Shown here: in pieces, positions 1 to 8,172 of the stretch
How the letters are laid out: each line of letters starts with the position of its first letter
How positions within the stretch are numbered: position 1 is the first letter of the stretch
Source: Acidovorax sp.
GTDB taxonomy: Bacteria; Pseudomonadota; Gammaproteobacteria; Burkholderiales; Burkholderiaceae_C
Length of the DNA: 64,000 bases
Direction: 5' to 3'
Assembly (NCBI RefSeq): GCF_021287135.1
Contig: NZ_JAJTBB010000047.1
Location: forward strand, 109,395-173,394
Translations under genes and position numbers: made by a program
Notes under the pieces: model-generated
The model's database searches: none
Seen by the model: the letters and a program-made list of their open reading frames with translations, nothing else
What the model was told of the DNA's origin: nothing

Positions 1-1
1 G

Positions 2-1624
2 AGCGCCCTGCGCCGCTGCCTGAACCTGCGCGCCGCCCTGCGCGGCGAGCGCTGGGGGCTCAAGGACATCCCGCGCGAAGACCCCGCCACCTACGACATG
101 ATCTGCGCCGCCGACACCGTGGGCGTGTTCCAGATCGAAAGCCGCGCGCAGATGAGCATGCTGCCGCGCCTCAGGCCGCGCGAGTTCTACGACCTGGTGG
201 TGGAGGTGGCCATCGTGCGGCCCGGGCCCATCCAGGGCGGCATGGTGCATCCGTATTTGAAGGCGCGGGAGCGCCGGCGCCAGGGCCTGCCGCTGGCGCT
301 GGAAAAGCCCGAGCTGGAAGAGGCGCTGGCGCGCACGCTGGGTGTTCCCATCTTCCAGGAGCAGGTGATGCAGATCGCCATGATCGCCGCCGGCTTCACG
401 CCCGGCATGGCGGACGACCTGCGCCGATCCATGGCTGCCTGGAAGCGCAAGGGCGGGGTGCACCGATTTGAAGAGCCTCTGAAAAGGGGCATGGAGGCCA
501 ACGGCTACCCGGCCGATTTTGCCGACCGCATCTTCCAGCAGATGCTCGGCTTTGGCGAATACGGCTTTCCTGAAAGCCACGCCCACAGCTTTGCCCTGCT
601 GGCCTACGCCAGCAGCTGGCTCAAGTGCCACGAACCGGCGGCCTTCCTGGCTGCACTGCTCAACTCGCTGCCCATGGGCTTCTATACCGCGTCGCAGCTG
701 GTGCAGGACGCGCGCCGCCACGGTGTGCGCGTGCTGCCCATCGACGTCACGGTGAGCGACATCGACTGCACGCTGGAGGGCGAACTGCAGCCGCTGCGCC
801 CCCACAAGGGCCTGCCTGCGCCGCCCATGCCGCAGCCCGCCGTGCGCCTGGGCCTGCGCCTGGTCGCCAGCCTGCATGCCGATGCCGCCGAGCGGCTGGT
901 GCAGGCGCGCAGCGCCGGTCCCGCCTTTGCCAGCACCGAAGACCTGGCCCTGCGCGCGCAGCTCTCCCTGCAGCATCTCCAAGCCCTGGCCGCGGCCGAT
1001 GCGCTGGCCAGCCTGTCGGGCCACCGCCGCCAGCAGATGTGGGAGGCCGCCGCGCAGCACACCGCACCCGCCCTGTGGCGCGATGTGCCCGTGCACGAGG
1101 CCCCGCTGGCGCTGCCCGCCGCGCCCGAGGGCGAAGAGATCCTGTTCGACTACGCCGCCACCGGCCTCACGCTGCGCCGCCACCCGCTGGCGCTGCTGCG
1201 GCCGCGCCTGGACCGCTGGCGGCTGCAATCCGCGCTGCAACTGAACGCCGTGCCGCACGGCCGCCGGGTGCGCGCCTGCGGCATCGTCACCGTGCGCCAG
1301 CGCCCCGGCACGGCCAAGGGCACGATGTTCGTCACGCTGGAGGACGAGACCGGCCCCGTCAACGTGATCGTCTGGCCCTCCATGGTGGAGCGGTGGCGCA
1401 ATGCGCTGCTGCGCTCGCAGCTGCTGGCGGTGGAGGGGCTGTGGCAGTGCAGCGTGCCTGAAGCCTCCGAGGCTTCCGACGCCGCCCCGGGCGGCAAGCC
1501 CGCGCCGCATTCGCGTGCGGCGCCGATGGTGGTGCGGCATCTGGTGGCCCAGCGCTTCAAGGACCTCACGCCGCTGCTCGGGCGCATGGCCCAGGCGCTG
1601 CAGGGCAGCCGGGATTTCCATTGA
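2..1624 (+). CDS. dnaE2: Error-prone DNA polymerase DnaE2 (C-terminal part)
   Basis: The frame is open from the left edge, so the 5' end lies outside the window; about 540 of the usual ~1,050 residues are present. The translation carries the C-family polymerase segment GVFQIESRAQM early and a C-terminal OB-fold (around bases 1258-1400, 'RACGIVTVRQRPGTAKG'). The OB-fold position and sequence fit the DnaE2/ImuC branch better than replicative DnaE. DnaE2 performs translesion synthesis after SOS induction, usually with ImuA and ImuB, whose genes commonly lie just upstream; that region is not visible here. The gene ends 148 bases before a convergent AsmA gene. Confidence 0.93.
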   Translation, partial: SALRRCLNLRAALRGERWGLKDIPREDPATYDMICAADTVGVFQIESRAQMSMLPRLRPREFYDLVVEVAIVRPGPIQGGMVHPYLKARERRRQGLPLALEKPELEEALARTLGVPIFQEQVMQIAMIAAGFTPGMADDLRRSMAAWKRKGGVHRFEEPLKRGMEANGYPADFADRIFQQMLGFGEYGFPESHAHSFALLAYASSWLKCHEPAAFLAALLNSLPMGFYTASQLVQDARRHGVRVLPIDVTVSDIDCTLEGELQPLRPHKGLPAPPMPQPAVRLGLRLVASLHADAAERLVQARSAGPAFASTEDLALRAQLSLQHLQALAAADALASLSGHRRQQMWEAAAQHTAPALWRDVPVHEAPLALPAAPEGEEILFDYAATGLTLRRHPLALLRPRLDRWRLQSALQLNAVPHGRRVRACGIVTVRQRPGTAKGTMFVTLEDETGPVNVIVWPSMVERWRNALLRSQLLAVEGLWQCSVPEASEASDAAPGGKPAPHSRAAPMVVRHLVAQRFKDLTPLLGRMAQALQGSRDFH

Positions 1625-1676
1625 CACTCCAGCGCGCCCCCACCCGTTCGGGCCTGGTTCAGACGCGGTTCAGACC

Positions 1677-1730
1677 CTTTTGGCCGCTGGCGCATGTGGG
1701 GTAAGCGCAGGCAGCTATCAAAAATGTAGC
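1677..1730. repeat. Dispersed Comamonadaceae hairpin repeat, copy 1
   Basis: A degenerate copy of the repeat with the GCGCNTG / TAAGCGC arms followed by AGCTATCAAAAA. It sits between the convergent ends of dnaE2 and the AsmA gene. Other copies are at 8101, 18250, 42758, 55018 and 58005. A role as a bidirectional terminator is inferred from its position only. Confidence 0.6.
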
Positions 1731-1771
1731 GGTAAGCGGGGGCTCATCGGTAGGCGCCGCGTCAGGCCACC

Positions 1772-4090
1772 TCAGCGCGCCGGCGCTGCCTTGCTGGCCG
1801 CCTGCCGTGCGGGCTGTGACGCCGTGCCTGCCGCGCCCTGGGCGCCGGGTTTCACGGGCTGCTTGCCCAGGTCCAGCAGCGGTTTGCAGTGCGTGTCGTC
1901 GTCGGCCGCCGGCACGGTGATGGGCACCAGCGCCAGGGCGGCCGGCGCGGCCACGGCCGCCGCCACGGCGGCACCCGCCCGCAGCAGCAGCGGGCCGGCT
2001 TCCACGCCCACCTTGGGGTCGCCAAACGTGCCTTTCACGTACAAGGGCGAGCGCAGCGAGAAGAACTTCCATTCCAGCGACTCGGGCTTGATGCGCAGGT
2101 TCATTTCCTCGGTGCCCAGGTCAATGGTGCCCGTGGCCTCCACGATCGCGTCGTCCGTGCTCATCTTCACCACGCGCGTGGTGGCCAGGCCGTCCACCAC
2201 CGTGAAGTCGGCCACCGCGCAGCGCAGGTGCACTTCCTGGCTCTCGCCAAACAGCTTGCCCACGATGATGCTGCCCACGTTCAGCGCGGCCAGGTCCAGC
2301 AGCTGCTTGCTCAGGGTGCCGTCCCGCACATACAGCCGCATCTCCCCCGTGCCCTGGCCCAGCAGCCCGGCCACGCTGTTCCCCCGGCTCTCCAGCGCAA
2401 TGGCGCCATCCATGCGGCCGAAGCTCTTTTTCATCAGCTCCACCTTGGGGAACAGCGCCGACAGCCGCAGGCCCTGTACCGTGCCGTGGATCTGGGCCTT
2501 GAGCGGCGGGGCGCGCCCGTCAATACGCACCTGCGACTCGATCTGGCCCTCGGCCACGCCGAAGGTGAGGGGCGCCAGCCGCAGCTGCGCGTTTTCCATC
2601 ACGGCGTGCACGCTCAGGTCTTCCAGGGGCAGGCTTTCGGGGCGGATGATGTGGCGCCCCTTGAACACGATGTCCATGTCCATGGCGCTCCAGCGCTCGG
2701 CCGCAAAGCGGGAGTCCGGCAGCACCTTGCCGCCCGGGGCGCGGGCGCGGCGCGTGCCCTCGGGCTTGCGGGCGCCGATGGTCGGCCCCAGGTCGGCCAG
2801 GCGCAGCTGGTTGGATGCCATGGTGCCCGTAAGCCGCGGCCGGGGCTTGCCGGAGGTGTACTTGAGCGAGCCTTGCAGATCGCTCTGGCCCACCTTGCCG
2901 TGAAAGCCGTTGTACTGCCACACCGCGCGCTCGGGCTCCAGGCTGCCGGTGAGCCGCCCATCGGTGTCGAACGGGGGCGTGTCGGGCAGCACCAGCCCGG
3001 TCAGCTCGTACAGGTCGGCCATGCTGCCGCCCCGCAGCCGCACCTGAAAATCCAGCCCCGAGAGTGCGCCGGGATTGGCCAGGATGCCCTCGGCCGACAG
3101 GGCCACCGTTGCGGCGCTGGCGTTGATCTGCAGGGGATAGTTCACCACCTTGTTGCGCAGGCTGATGACCTGGCCGGCCCGGCCCGAGCCTTGCACCTGG
3201 GCCTTGGCATAGCGCCCGCGCACCTTAAAGCGCAGTCCGTAGGGAACCGGGGCGCTGGCGGCGCGTGCGGCGCCCTGGCTGGCGGCCGGCGCCGGTGCCG
3301 AGGCAGAAGCGGCGGAGGACGGTGTCGCGGCGGACGCCGGCGCAGCGGCTCGTGCTGCGCTGGCTGCCGGGGCCGCGCGGGCCGGGGCGGTGGACTGCGG
3401 CAGGCCGGGTGCCACGGGCTCCGTGGTGTCGATCCGTGCCTGCAGGTCCAGGTCTCTCGCACCGTCCGCATACCCCAGCACGCCCTGGGCGATGACCAGC
3501 CGGTCCACATCCAGGCTCCAGCCGCTTTGGGGACCCTCGCGGCGCTTGAAGGTCCAGTTGTTGGTGCCGTCGGCGGTGCGGGCCAGAGCCACCTGCGGGC
3601 CGGTCAGCGCCACGGTGTCGACCGACAGGTGCCGCGCCAGCAGCGGCCACAGGCGCACGCTGGCCGTGGCCCGGTCGACGCGCGCCATGGTCGGCGACTC
3701 GGGCAAGTGCCAGCCCTGCGCCGCAGGCTTCTGGGGCCGGCCGAAAGGCCGGGCAAACGCAGCGGGATCGCCCAGCACCAGCCGGTCGGCCTGCACCGTC
3801 ACACCGGGAATCCAGCGCTGCCATCCTTCGTCCAGCGGCTGGGGCCATTGCCAGTGCACGGCCAGATCGCCCTCAATGGCAAAGTGCCGCCCCGTGGCCT
3901 CGCTCACCCGTTCATTGACCCAGGGCTTGGCGCGGTTCCAGTCGATCAGCGCCACCGCTGCCGCGAGGCACAGCCCCAGCAGGACCACGGCCCCCGCAGC
4001 CCAGCCCAGCCCGCGCAGAAGCCGTCCGCCCATGCCGGAGCGGGCCGCAGGAGAAGAGGAGGGCGCAGGTGCAGGGGTGGTGGCGGGCAT
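1772..4090 (-). CDS. AsmA family protein
   Basis: The protein has 772 residues if it starts at the ATG at 4090; a GTG at 4132 would add 14. It begins with a Pro/Ser-rich cytoplasmic stretch and one membrane segment near residues 20-45 (WAAGAVVLLGLCLAAAVALI). A large periplasmic part with AsmA-like features follows ('VDTVALTGPQVALAR', 'NNWTF'). Residues of about 237-284 form an Ala/Pro-rich low-complexity linker, and the C terminus is also Ala-rich. AsmA-like proteins of Gram-negatives are tied to outer-membrane assembly and phospholipid transport across the periplasm. No partner gene lies next to it. The family call is firm; the specific role is unknown. Confidence 0.85.
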   Translation of the reverse strand: MPATTPAPAPSSSPAARSGMGGRLLRGLGWAAGAVVLLGLCLAAAVALIDWNRAKPWVNERVSEATGRHFAIEGDLAVHWQWPQPLDEGWQRWIPGVTVQADRLVLGDPAAFARPFGRPQKPAAQGWHLPESPTMARVDRATASVRLWPLLARHLSVDTVALTGPQVALARTADGTNNWTFKRREGPQSGWSLDVDRLVIAQGVLGYADGARDLDLQARIDTTEPVAPGLPQSTAPARAAPAASAARAAAPASAATPSSAASASAPAPAASQGAARAASAPVPYGLRFKVRGRYAKAQVQGSGRAGQVISLRNKVVNYPLQINASAATVALSAEGILANPGALSGLDFQVRLRGGSMADLYELTGLVLPDTPPFDTDGRLTGSLEPERAVWQYNGFHGKVGQSDLQGSLKYTSGKPRPRLTGTMASNQLRLADLGPTIGARKPEGTRRARAPGGKVLPDSRFAAERWSAMDMDIVFKGRHIIRPESLPLEDLSVHAVMENAQLRLAPLTFGVAEGQIESQVRIDGRAPPLKAQIHGTVQGLRLSALFPKVELMKKSFGRMDGAIALESRGNSVAGLLGQGTGEMRLYVRDGTLSKQLLDLAALNVGSIIVGKLFGESQEVHLRCAVADFTVVDGLATTRVVKMSTDDAIVEATGTIDLGTEEMNLRIKPESLEWKFFSLRSPLYVKGTFGDPKVGVEAGPLLLRAGAAVAAAVAAPAALALVPITVPAADDDTHCKPLLDLGKQPVKPGAQGAAGTASQPARQAASKAAPAR

Positions 4091-4324
4091 GGGCAATAAA
4101 AGGACCAGTGCGGCCCGCCCGCGCAAGGACACAGAACGGAGCGGAGCGGGGCGGAACGCTGTGCGGCCATGCTAGACGGGCCCGTGCCGTCCCGCACGCC
4201 TCGGCGTGCAACTGCCGCCGTTGTCCTACAGCGCGCCTTGGGGGGCTTTGCCGAACCGTGCCGCCGTGCGCTCCGCCGCGCGAACCGTTCCAGGGCCGGC
4301 CGCCGACTCCCTAAAATCGCCGCC

Positions 4325-5236
4325 ATGCACAACCCCCGCCATCCCCATGCTCCGCCGATGCGCGATGGAGTGGGGCCCAGCTGCGTGGCGCTGCCCAGCC
4401 AGGGCGCGGGCAGCCTGCTCGACTTTCTGGTGCAGCGGTTGCCCGCCGTATCGCGCGAGGACTGGGTGCAGCGCATGGAGGCTGGCGAGGTCATCGACGA
4501 GCACGGCCAGCCCGTGCGGCCCGACCGCGCCTTCCAGCGCGGCCTGCGCGTGTACTACTACCGCAGCCTTCCGGCGGAGCCGCAACTGCCATTTGCAGAA
4601 ACGGTGCTCTACCAGGACGAGCACCTGGTGGTGGCCGACAAGCCGCACTTCATGCCCGTCACCCCGTCGGGCCGCTACCTGCACCATACGCTGCTGGTGC
4701 GGCTCAAGCACCGGCTGGGCCTGCCGGAGCTGTCGCCCCTGCACCGCATCGACCGGGACACGGCGGGGCTCGTGCTGCTGTCGGTGCAGCAGCGCACGCG
4801 CGGCACCTACCAGGCCTTGTTCCGCGACCGGCAGATCACCAAGCGCTACGACGCCATCGCGCCCTGGCGGGCCGACCTGGCGTTTCCCCGCGACCACATC
4901 AGCCGGCTGGAGGAAAGCCCGCAGTTCTTTCGCATGCACGAAGTGCCCGGCGCCCCCAACAGCCACACGCACATGCAGGTGATGGAGGTGTCCCCGGCGG
5001 GCGACTGGGCGCGCTACCGGCTGACCCCGGTGTCGGGCAAGCGCCACCAGCTGCGGGTGCACATGGCGGCGCTGGGGCTGCCGCTGCGCAACGATCCGTT
5101 CTACCCGGTGGTCAACGACCCGCCGGAGGGCGACTATTCCCGCCCGCTGCAGCTGCTGGCGCGGTCGCTGGAATTTGTGGACCCGGTCACGGGCACCGCG
5201 CGGTGCTTTGAAAGCGCGCAGCGTCTCGGGTGGTGA
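4325..5236 (+). CDS. RluA-family pseudouridine synthase
   Basis: The protein has 303 residues from the ATG at 4325. The frame opens further upstream, but the earlier residues do not look like the family. It has an S4-like N-terminal region, then the catalytic motif HRIDRDTAG at about residues 140-148; its aspartate forms the covalent intermediate in RluA enzymes. The C-terminal 'SGKRHQLRVHMAALGLPLRNDPFYP' segment is also typical. It converts uridine to pseudouridine in rRNA or tRNA, but the modified position cannot be told from sequence. It lies alone between divergent and convergent neighbours. Confidence 0.9.
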   Translation: MHNPRHPHAPPMRDGVGPSCVALPSQGAGSLLDFLVQRLPAVSREDWVQRMEAGEVIDEHGQPVRPDRAFQRGLRVYYYRSLPAEPQLPFAETVLYQDEHLVVADKPHFMPVTPSGRYLHHTLLVRLKHRLGLPELSPLHRIDRDTAGLVLLSVQQRTRGTYQALFRDRQITKRYDAIAPWRADLAFPRDHISRLEESPQFFRMHEVPGAPNSHTHMQVMEVSPAGDWARYRLTPVSGKRHQLRVHMAALGLPLRNDPFYPVVNDPPEGDYSRPLQLLARSLEFVDPVTGTARCFESAQRLGW

Positions 5237-5272
5237 CCGCGGCGCGCGCCGCGGTGCTCAAGTCAACTCAAC

Positions 5273-5641
5273 TCAGCGGAAGGGAACGGGCCGCACCGGC
5301 GCCTTGGCGGGCGCACCCTTGTGCAAGCGGGAGAGAAAGAACTCGCCCAGCGCACGCTGGGTGTCCGGGTGCAGGCGCCAGGCCGTCCAGCCCAGGCCCA
5401 GGCTGCGCAGGTACACCGTGACGTGGGCGTCCTCCAGCGGGTACTGGATGGCCAGCGTGGGGTTGTCCTGCGTCATCACCGGCACGCCGGCGCCTTCGCT
5501 GTCCTTGGGAGCGGGCGTGACTTCGGGCGTCATCTGCGAACGCAACGTGGCCAGTTCACGGATCAGGCTTTCCAGCTCAGTCGCCGAGAGGGTCTTGTTG
5601 ATTGCCAGGGTAGCCTGCGTGCGGTCGTCGCTCAGTTGCAT
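5273..5641 (-). CDS. Conserved hypothetical protein, 122 aa
   Basis: This is a 122-residue soluble protein that I do not recognise. It has no signal peptide, no membrane segment and no cysteine. The N-terminal third (about residues 1-40) is predicted helical ('ATELESLIRELATLRSQM'), followed by a short polar linker and a mixed segment with Trp, Leu and Tyr. Codon use matches the neighbours and the start is an ATG, which supports a real gene. It is convergent with the pseudouridine synthase (36 bases apart) and divergent from the tRNA gene. No function is proposed. Confidence 0.6.
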   Translation of the reverse strand: MQLSDDRTQATLAINKTLSATELESLIRELATLRSQMTPEVTPAPKDSEGAGVPVMTQDNPTLAIQYPLEDAHVTVYLRSLGLGWTAWRLHPDTQRALGEFFLSRLHKGAPAKAPVRPVPFR

Positions 5642-5732
5642 GGGGTGTTTCCTCTTCGCGGAGTTTTCAAAAAAGCCTCCATTGTGCGGCCTGGCCGCCC
5701 CCGGGTTGCGGCGGCGGGCGCCGGGACGTGGC

Positions 5733-5738
5733 TACAAT
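5733..5738 (+). promoter_or_regulatory. Possible -10 box of the tRNA-Gly gene
   Basis: TACAAT in the context GCTACAATAC resembles a sigma-70 -10 element and lies about 90 bases upstream of the tRNA. No convincing -35 box was found at normal spacing. Confidence 0.35.
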
Positions 5739-5827
5739 ACGCCTGCGCTGAAATTCCGGGCCGTCTGTGCCGGGGTTTCAACAGCCGGTTCGTACACCGC
5801 AGGCCCTGGCCGGGCGGTGTGCCCCAG

Positions 5828-5901
5828 GCGGGTGTAGTTCAATGGTAGAACGGCAGCTTCCCAAGCTTCATACGAGGGTTCGATTCCCTTCACCCGCTCC
5901 A
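5828..5901 (+). tRNA. tRNA-Gly (anticodon CCC)
   Basis: A 74-base cloverleaf with acceptor strands GCGGGTG / CACCCGC, D-arm GTTC..GAAC, T-arm AGGGTTCGATTCCCT and an encoded CCA. The anticodon loop TTCCCAA (5858-5864) gives anticodon CCC at 5860-5862, which reads GGG glycine codons. The anticodon stem GCAGC / GCTTC has one mismatch (C at 5854 against T at 5868), so it is slightly weaker than in the E. coli glyU tRNA. Confidence 0.95.
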
Positions 5902-5930
5902 GCATTTCCCGATCTCTCCCAACCTCTCTT

Positions 5931-5956
5931 AAGCCCACATACCGTGGGCTTTTTTG
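5931..5956 (+). terminator. Rho-independent terminator after tRNA-Gly
   Basis: AGCCCAC (5932-5938) pairs with GTGGGCT (5944-5950) over a short loop and is followed by a run of T. This is a classical intrinsic terminator 30 bases after the tRNA. Confidence 0.85.
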
Positions 5957-6115
5957 TTTCTCTTGGCTCCGGCACCCCGGCAAGCGCGGGCGTCTCTCCT
6001 CAATCCATTCTCCGAACGGGCCCTCCGACAGTGGCCGTGGCATAACTATGCCTGTGGCTTGGGGAAACGCGGCCGCAGAATGATTTGCGCAACAAAGCCT
6101 CTCCTGGGGAAAACA

Positions 6116-6472
6116 ATGGCCAAAAAGACACCTGAACAGAAAGCGGCAGAGCAATTGCGCTACACCGCTGCATGTGGCGCTGCCAATGCCGCCGAGCTGG
6201 AACCATTTTTGACAGATCCGAACCAGGCCGTCCGGGCCACTGCTGCGATGAATCCGGATGCAGACGCGGAGATACTGGATCGCTTTGCGAACGACAGGTT
6301 CTGGGGTGTGCGTGTGGAGGTGATCCGTAATGCCAATGTCGGCAAACACACCCTTCTAAGGTTGCTGGAGGCGGATGTTGGAAAGCGAGGCGTGGTACAC
6401 CACGAGGCGCGCGCAAAGCTGGAACAACTGGGCGTTGCCTTTGGGGAGGATGGGATGCCATCCGGTGCTTAG
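6116..6472 (+). CDS. Small leucine-rich-repeat-variant (LRV)-like protein
   Basis: The protein has 118 residues from the ATG at 6116, preceded by a GGGGA ribosome-binding site. After a Lys-rich N terminus it shows two helical repeats of about 24 residues: 'VRATAAMNPDADAEILDRFAND' and 'VRVEVIRNANVGKHTLLRLLEAD'. They follow the pattern VRxxxAxNPxxxxxxLxxLAxD of LRV/HEAT-like solenoids. Such short solenoids usually mediate protein-protein contact; no partner is evident. The gene lies directly downstream of the tRNA terminator. Its stop codon is immediately followed by a dispersed element with terminal inverted repeats. Confidence 0.7.
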   Translation: MAKKTPEQKAAEQLRYTAACGAANAAELEPFLTDPNQAVRATAAMNPDADAEILDRFANDRFWGVRVEVIRNANVGKHTLLRLLEADVGKRGVVHHEARAKLEQLGVAFGEDGMPSGA

Positions 6473-6634
6473 GGATCCTCCGCACGAATCGTCGCGCAGT
6501 GTGCATCTGCGGTCTCGGGCGGTCTGCTGCGCAAGCAAAGCCTCGCAATAGCACCCGCTATTGCTGCGTTTTGCGCCTTGCAGCCCCTCCCGATCCGCAG
6601 CGCACACTTTCCGCTCGATTCGTGAAGAGCTTCC
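6473..6634. repeat. Dispersed element A with terminal inverted repeats, copy 1
   Basis: A 162-base element that starts on the base after the stop codon of the LRV-like gene. Its ends are inverted repeats: GGATCCTCCGCACGAATCG on the left against CGATTCGTGAAGAGCTTCC on the right, 15 of 19 matching. The centre holds an inner hairpin (CAATAGC..GCTATTG). It closely matches 42589-42751. It encodes no protein. Confidence 0.85.
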
Positions 6635-6963
6635 CTAAAAGCCCGGACGCTTGACGCAATGCCTCTTCGTCTCTGCCAGAGAGCTGCGGTGGTCACCGCT
6701 GCGGCGTTGACAAAGGTCCTGATCGAAGGCATCGCAGAGGCTTGTGCAGCGTTGCTCTCACAGCTTGCACGCTTGCCTCCGGTGGGTTCTTTCCCTTCCC
6801 CCCGCTCTTTCGTTGGGTTCCTCACGGGCTCCTCACGTGTTGGCCGCCTGGCGGCGTGGTCGGTCTCCAAGACGGGGCATTGGCCGACGCGGTGCCGGTG
6901 GCGTTCTTGCCACCATGCCTGCACGGCACCCGCGGCAGGGTGCCTTTCAGGCAGAGGGAAGGA
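6635..6963. other. Intergenic region upstream of the ROK gene
   Basis: About 330 bases with no convincing gene. The overlapping reading frames have no recognisable domain and lack ribosome-binding sites. It contains a short palindrome GCGGTGGTCACCGC near 6686-6699. It presumably holds the promoter of the ROK gene, but no clear -35/-10 pair was seen. Confidence 0.4.
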
Positions 6964-8100
6964 ATGGCGTCGCAGGACCACAACAACACCCCCAAGAAAC
7001 CTCCGGCCCGCAAGGCCGTGTCCGACCGGGAGGCGCGCGCACAGCGGGAGCTGGGCATCGTGGGACCGCATGGCGAGCTGCAGCTCGCATCCGTCACCAT
7101 CGACGGCTACAGCCTGGAGCTGCGCGAGGGCGACGGCTTTGTGGGCGACGTGGCCAGCCGCACGGCGTTTCGCCACATGCTGCAGGCGTGGCGCACGCTG
7201 TTCACGTCCATGGTGGGCAAGGACCCGCTCGGCCAGCGACCCACGCGGCGGCTGAGCAAGCACCAGCTGGACGCACTGCTGCGCAAAAAAGGCCCGGCTG
7301 CGCAGGCCATCCAGGCGGCTGTGGAGGATTACGCGCTGCAGCTGGCCCACGTGGTGCAGCGCTTTTTGCGACACCGCAGCTGGCGCGGGGTGGAGCGCAT
7401 CATCATCGGCGGCGGTTTTCACCAAAGTGAAGTGGGTCGCCGCGCGGTGGAGCGTGCGCGCCAGATCCTGCGGGAAGAGGGCGTGGGCGCCGAATTGCGC
7501 ACGCTGCACCACCACTCCGATGAAGGCGGCCTGATCGGCTGGGTGCACCTGGCCCCGGCCGCGCTGCTGCACAGCTACGACGCCATCCTGGCCGTGGACA
7601 TCGGCGGCACCAACGTGCGCTGTGGCGTGGTGCAGACCCACCTGCACCGCGCCCCCGACCTGTCCCGGGCCGAGGTGGTGCGCCGCGAGAAATGGGCCCA
7701 TGCCGACGACAAGCCGCGGCGCGACGAACTGCTGGAGGGCGTTGCCGCCATGCTGGAACGCCTGATGGCGCATGCCAGGAAAAAGGAGATCCGCCTGGCG
7801 CCGTACATCGGCGTGGCCTGTCCGGGCCTGGTGGTGGAGGACGGCTCGCTCGCGGGCGGCACGCAAAACCTGCCGGGCAACTGGGAAAGCACCCGTTTCC
7901 ATCTGCCGCGGTACCTGTGCGAGCGGCTGCCGCACATCGGCCAGGGGCGCACGCAGGTGTGCCTGCACAACGATGCGGTGGTGCAGGGCCTGTCCGAGCT
8001 GCCGTTCACGCAGGACGTCAGGCGCTGGGCCGTGCTGACCGTGGGGACGGGCCTGGGCAACGCCAGCTACACCAACGTCGCGCCGCAGAAAACTGATTGA
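6964..8100 (+). CDS. ROK-family protein with circularly permuted domain order
   Basis: The protein has 378 residues from the ATG at 6964 (ribosome-binding site GGGAAGGA). ROK sugar kinases normally begin with DIGGTK, have GTGxGGG mid-protein, and end with a ..VVIGGG....GAA segment. Here the terminal-type part comes first ('RIIIGGGF' near residue 150, then 'SDEGGLIGWVHL'). The N-terminal-type 'LAVDIGGTNVRCGVV' begins only at residue 212, and the chain stops at 'TVGTGLGN' near residue 365. The cysteine zinc motif of typical ROK proteins is absent. Kinase activity is possible because both phosphate-binding motifs survive, but the substrate is unknown. Convergent with gabD. Confidence 0.75.
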   Translation: MASQDHNNTPKKPPARKAVSDREARAQRELGIVGPHGELQLASVTIDGYSLELREGDGFVGDVASRTAFRHMLQAWRTLFTSMVGKDPLGQRPTRRLSKHQLDALLRKKGPAAQAIQAAVEDYALQLAHVVQRFLRHRSWRGVERIIIGGGFHQSEVGRRAVERARQILREEGVGAELRTLHHHSDEGGLIGWVHLAPAALLHSYDAILAVDIGGTNVRCGVVQTHLHRAPDLSRAEVVRREKWAHADDKPRRDELLEGVAAMLERLMAHARKKEIRLAPYIGVACPGLVVEDGSLAGGTQNLPGNWESTRFHLPRYLCERLPHIGQGRTQVCLHNDAVVQGLSELPFTQDVRRWAVLTVGTGLGNASYTNVAPQKTD

Positions 8101-8156
8101 TTTTGGCCTCTAGCGCTTGACTGGCAAGCGCTGAATGCTATCAATAATGCAGCAAA
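8101..8156. repeat. Dispersed hairpin repeat, copy 2
   Basis: Perfect stem AGCGCTTG / CAAGCGCT followed by GCTATCAATAA, starting just after the ROK stop codon and ending near the convergent gabD stop. It could act as a bidirectional terminator (inference). Confidence 0.75.
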
Positions 8157-8172
8157 TGAGCGCCGCGCCGCC

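Noticed and set aside
1889-4099. A 736-codon open frame on the + strand
   Set aside because: It is antisense to the AsmA gene, has a His/Gly/Arg-rich composition typical of a GC-rich shadow frame, and has no domain.
6659-7255. A 198-codon frame ahead of and into the ROK gene
   Set aside because: It overlaps the better-supported ROK frame, has no ribosome-binding site and has no recognisable domain.
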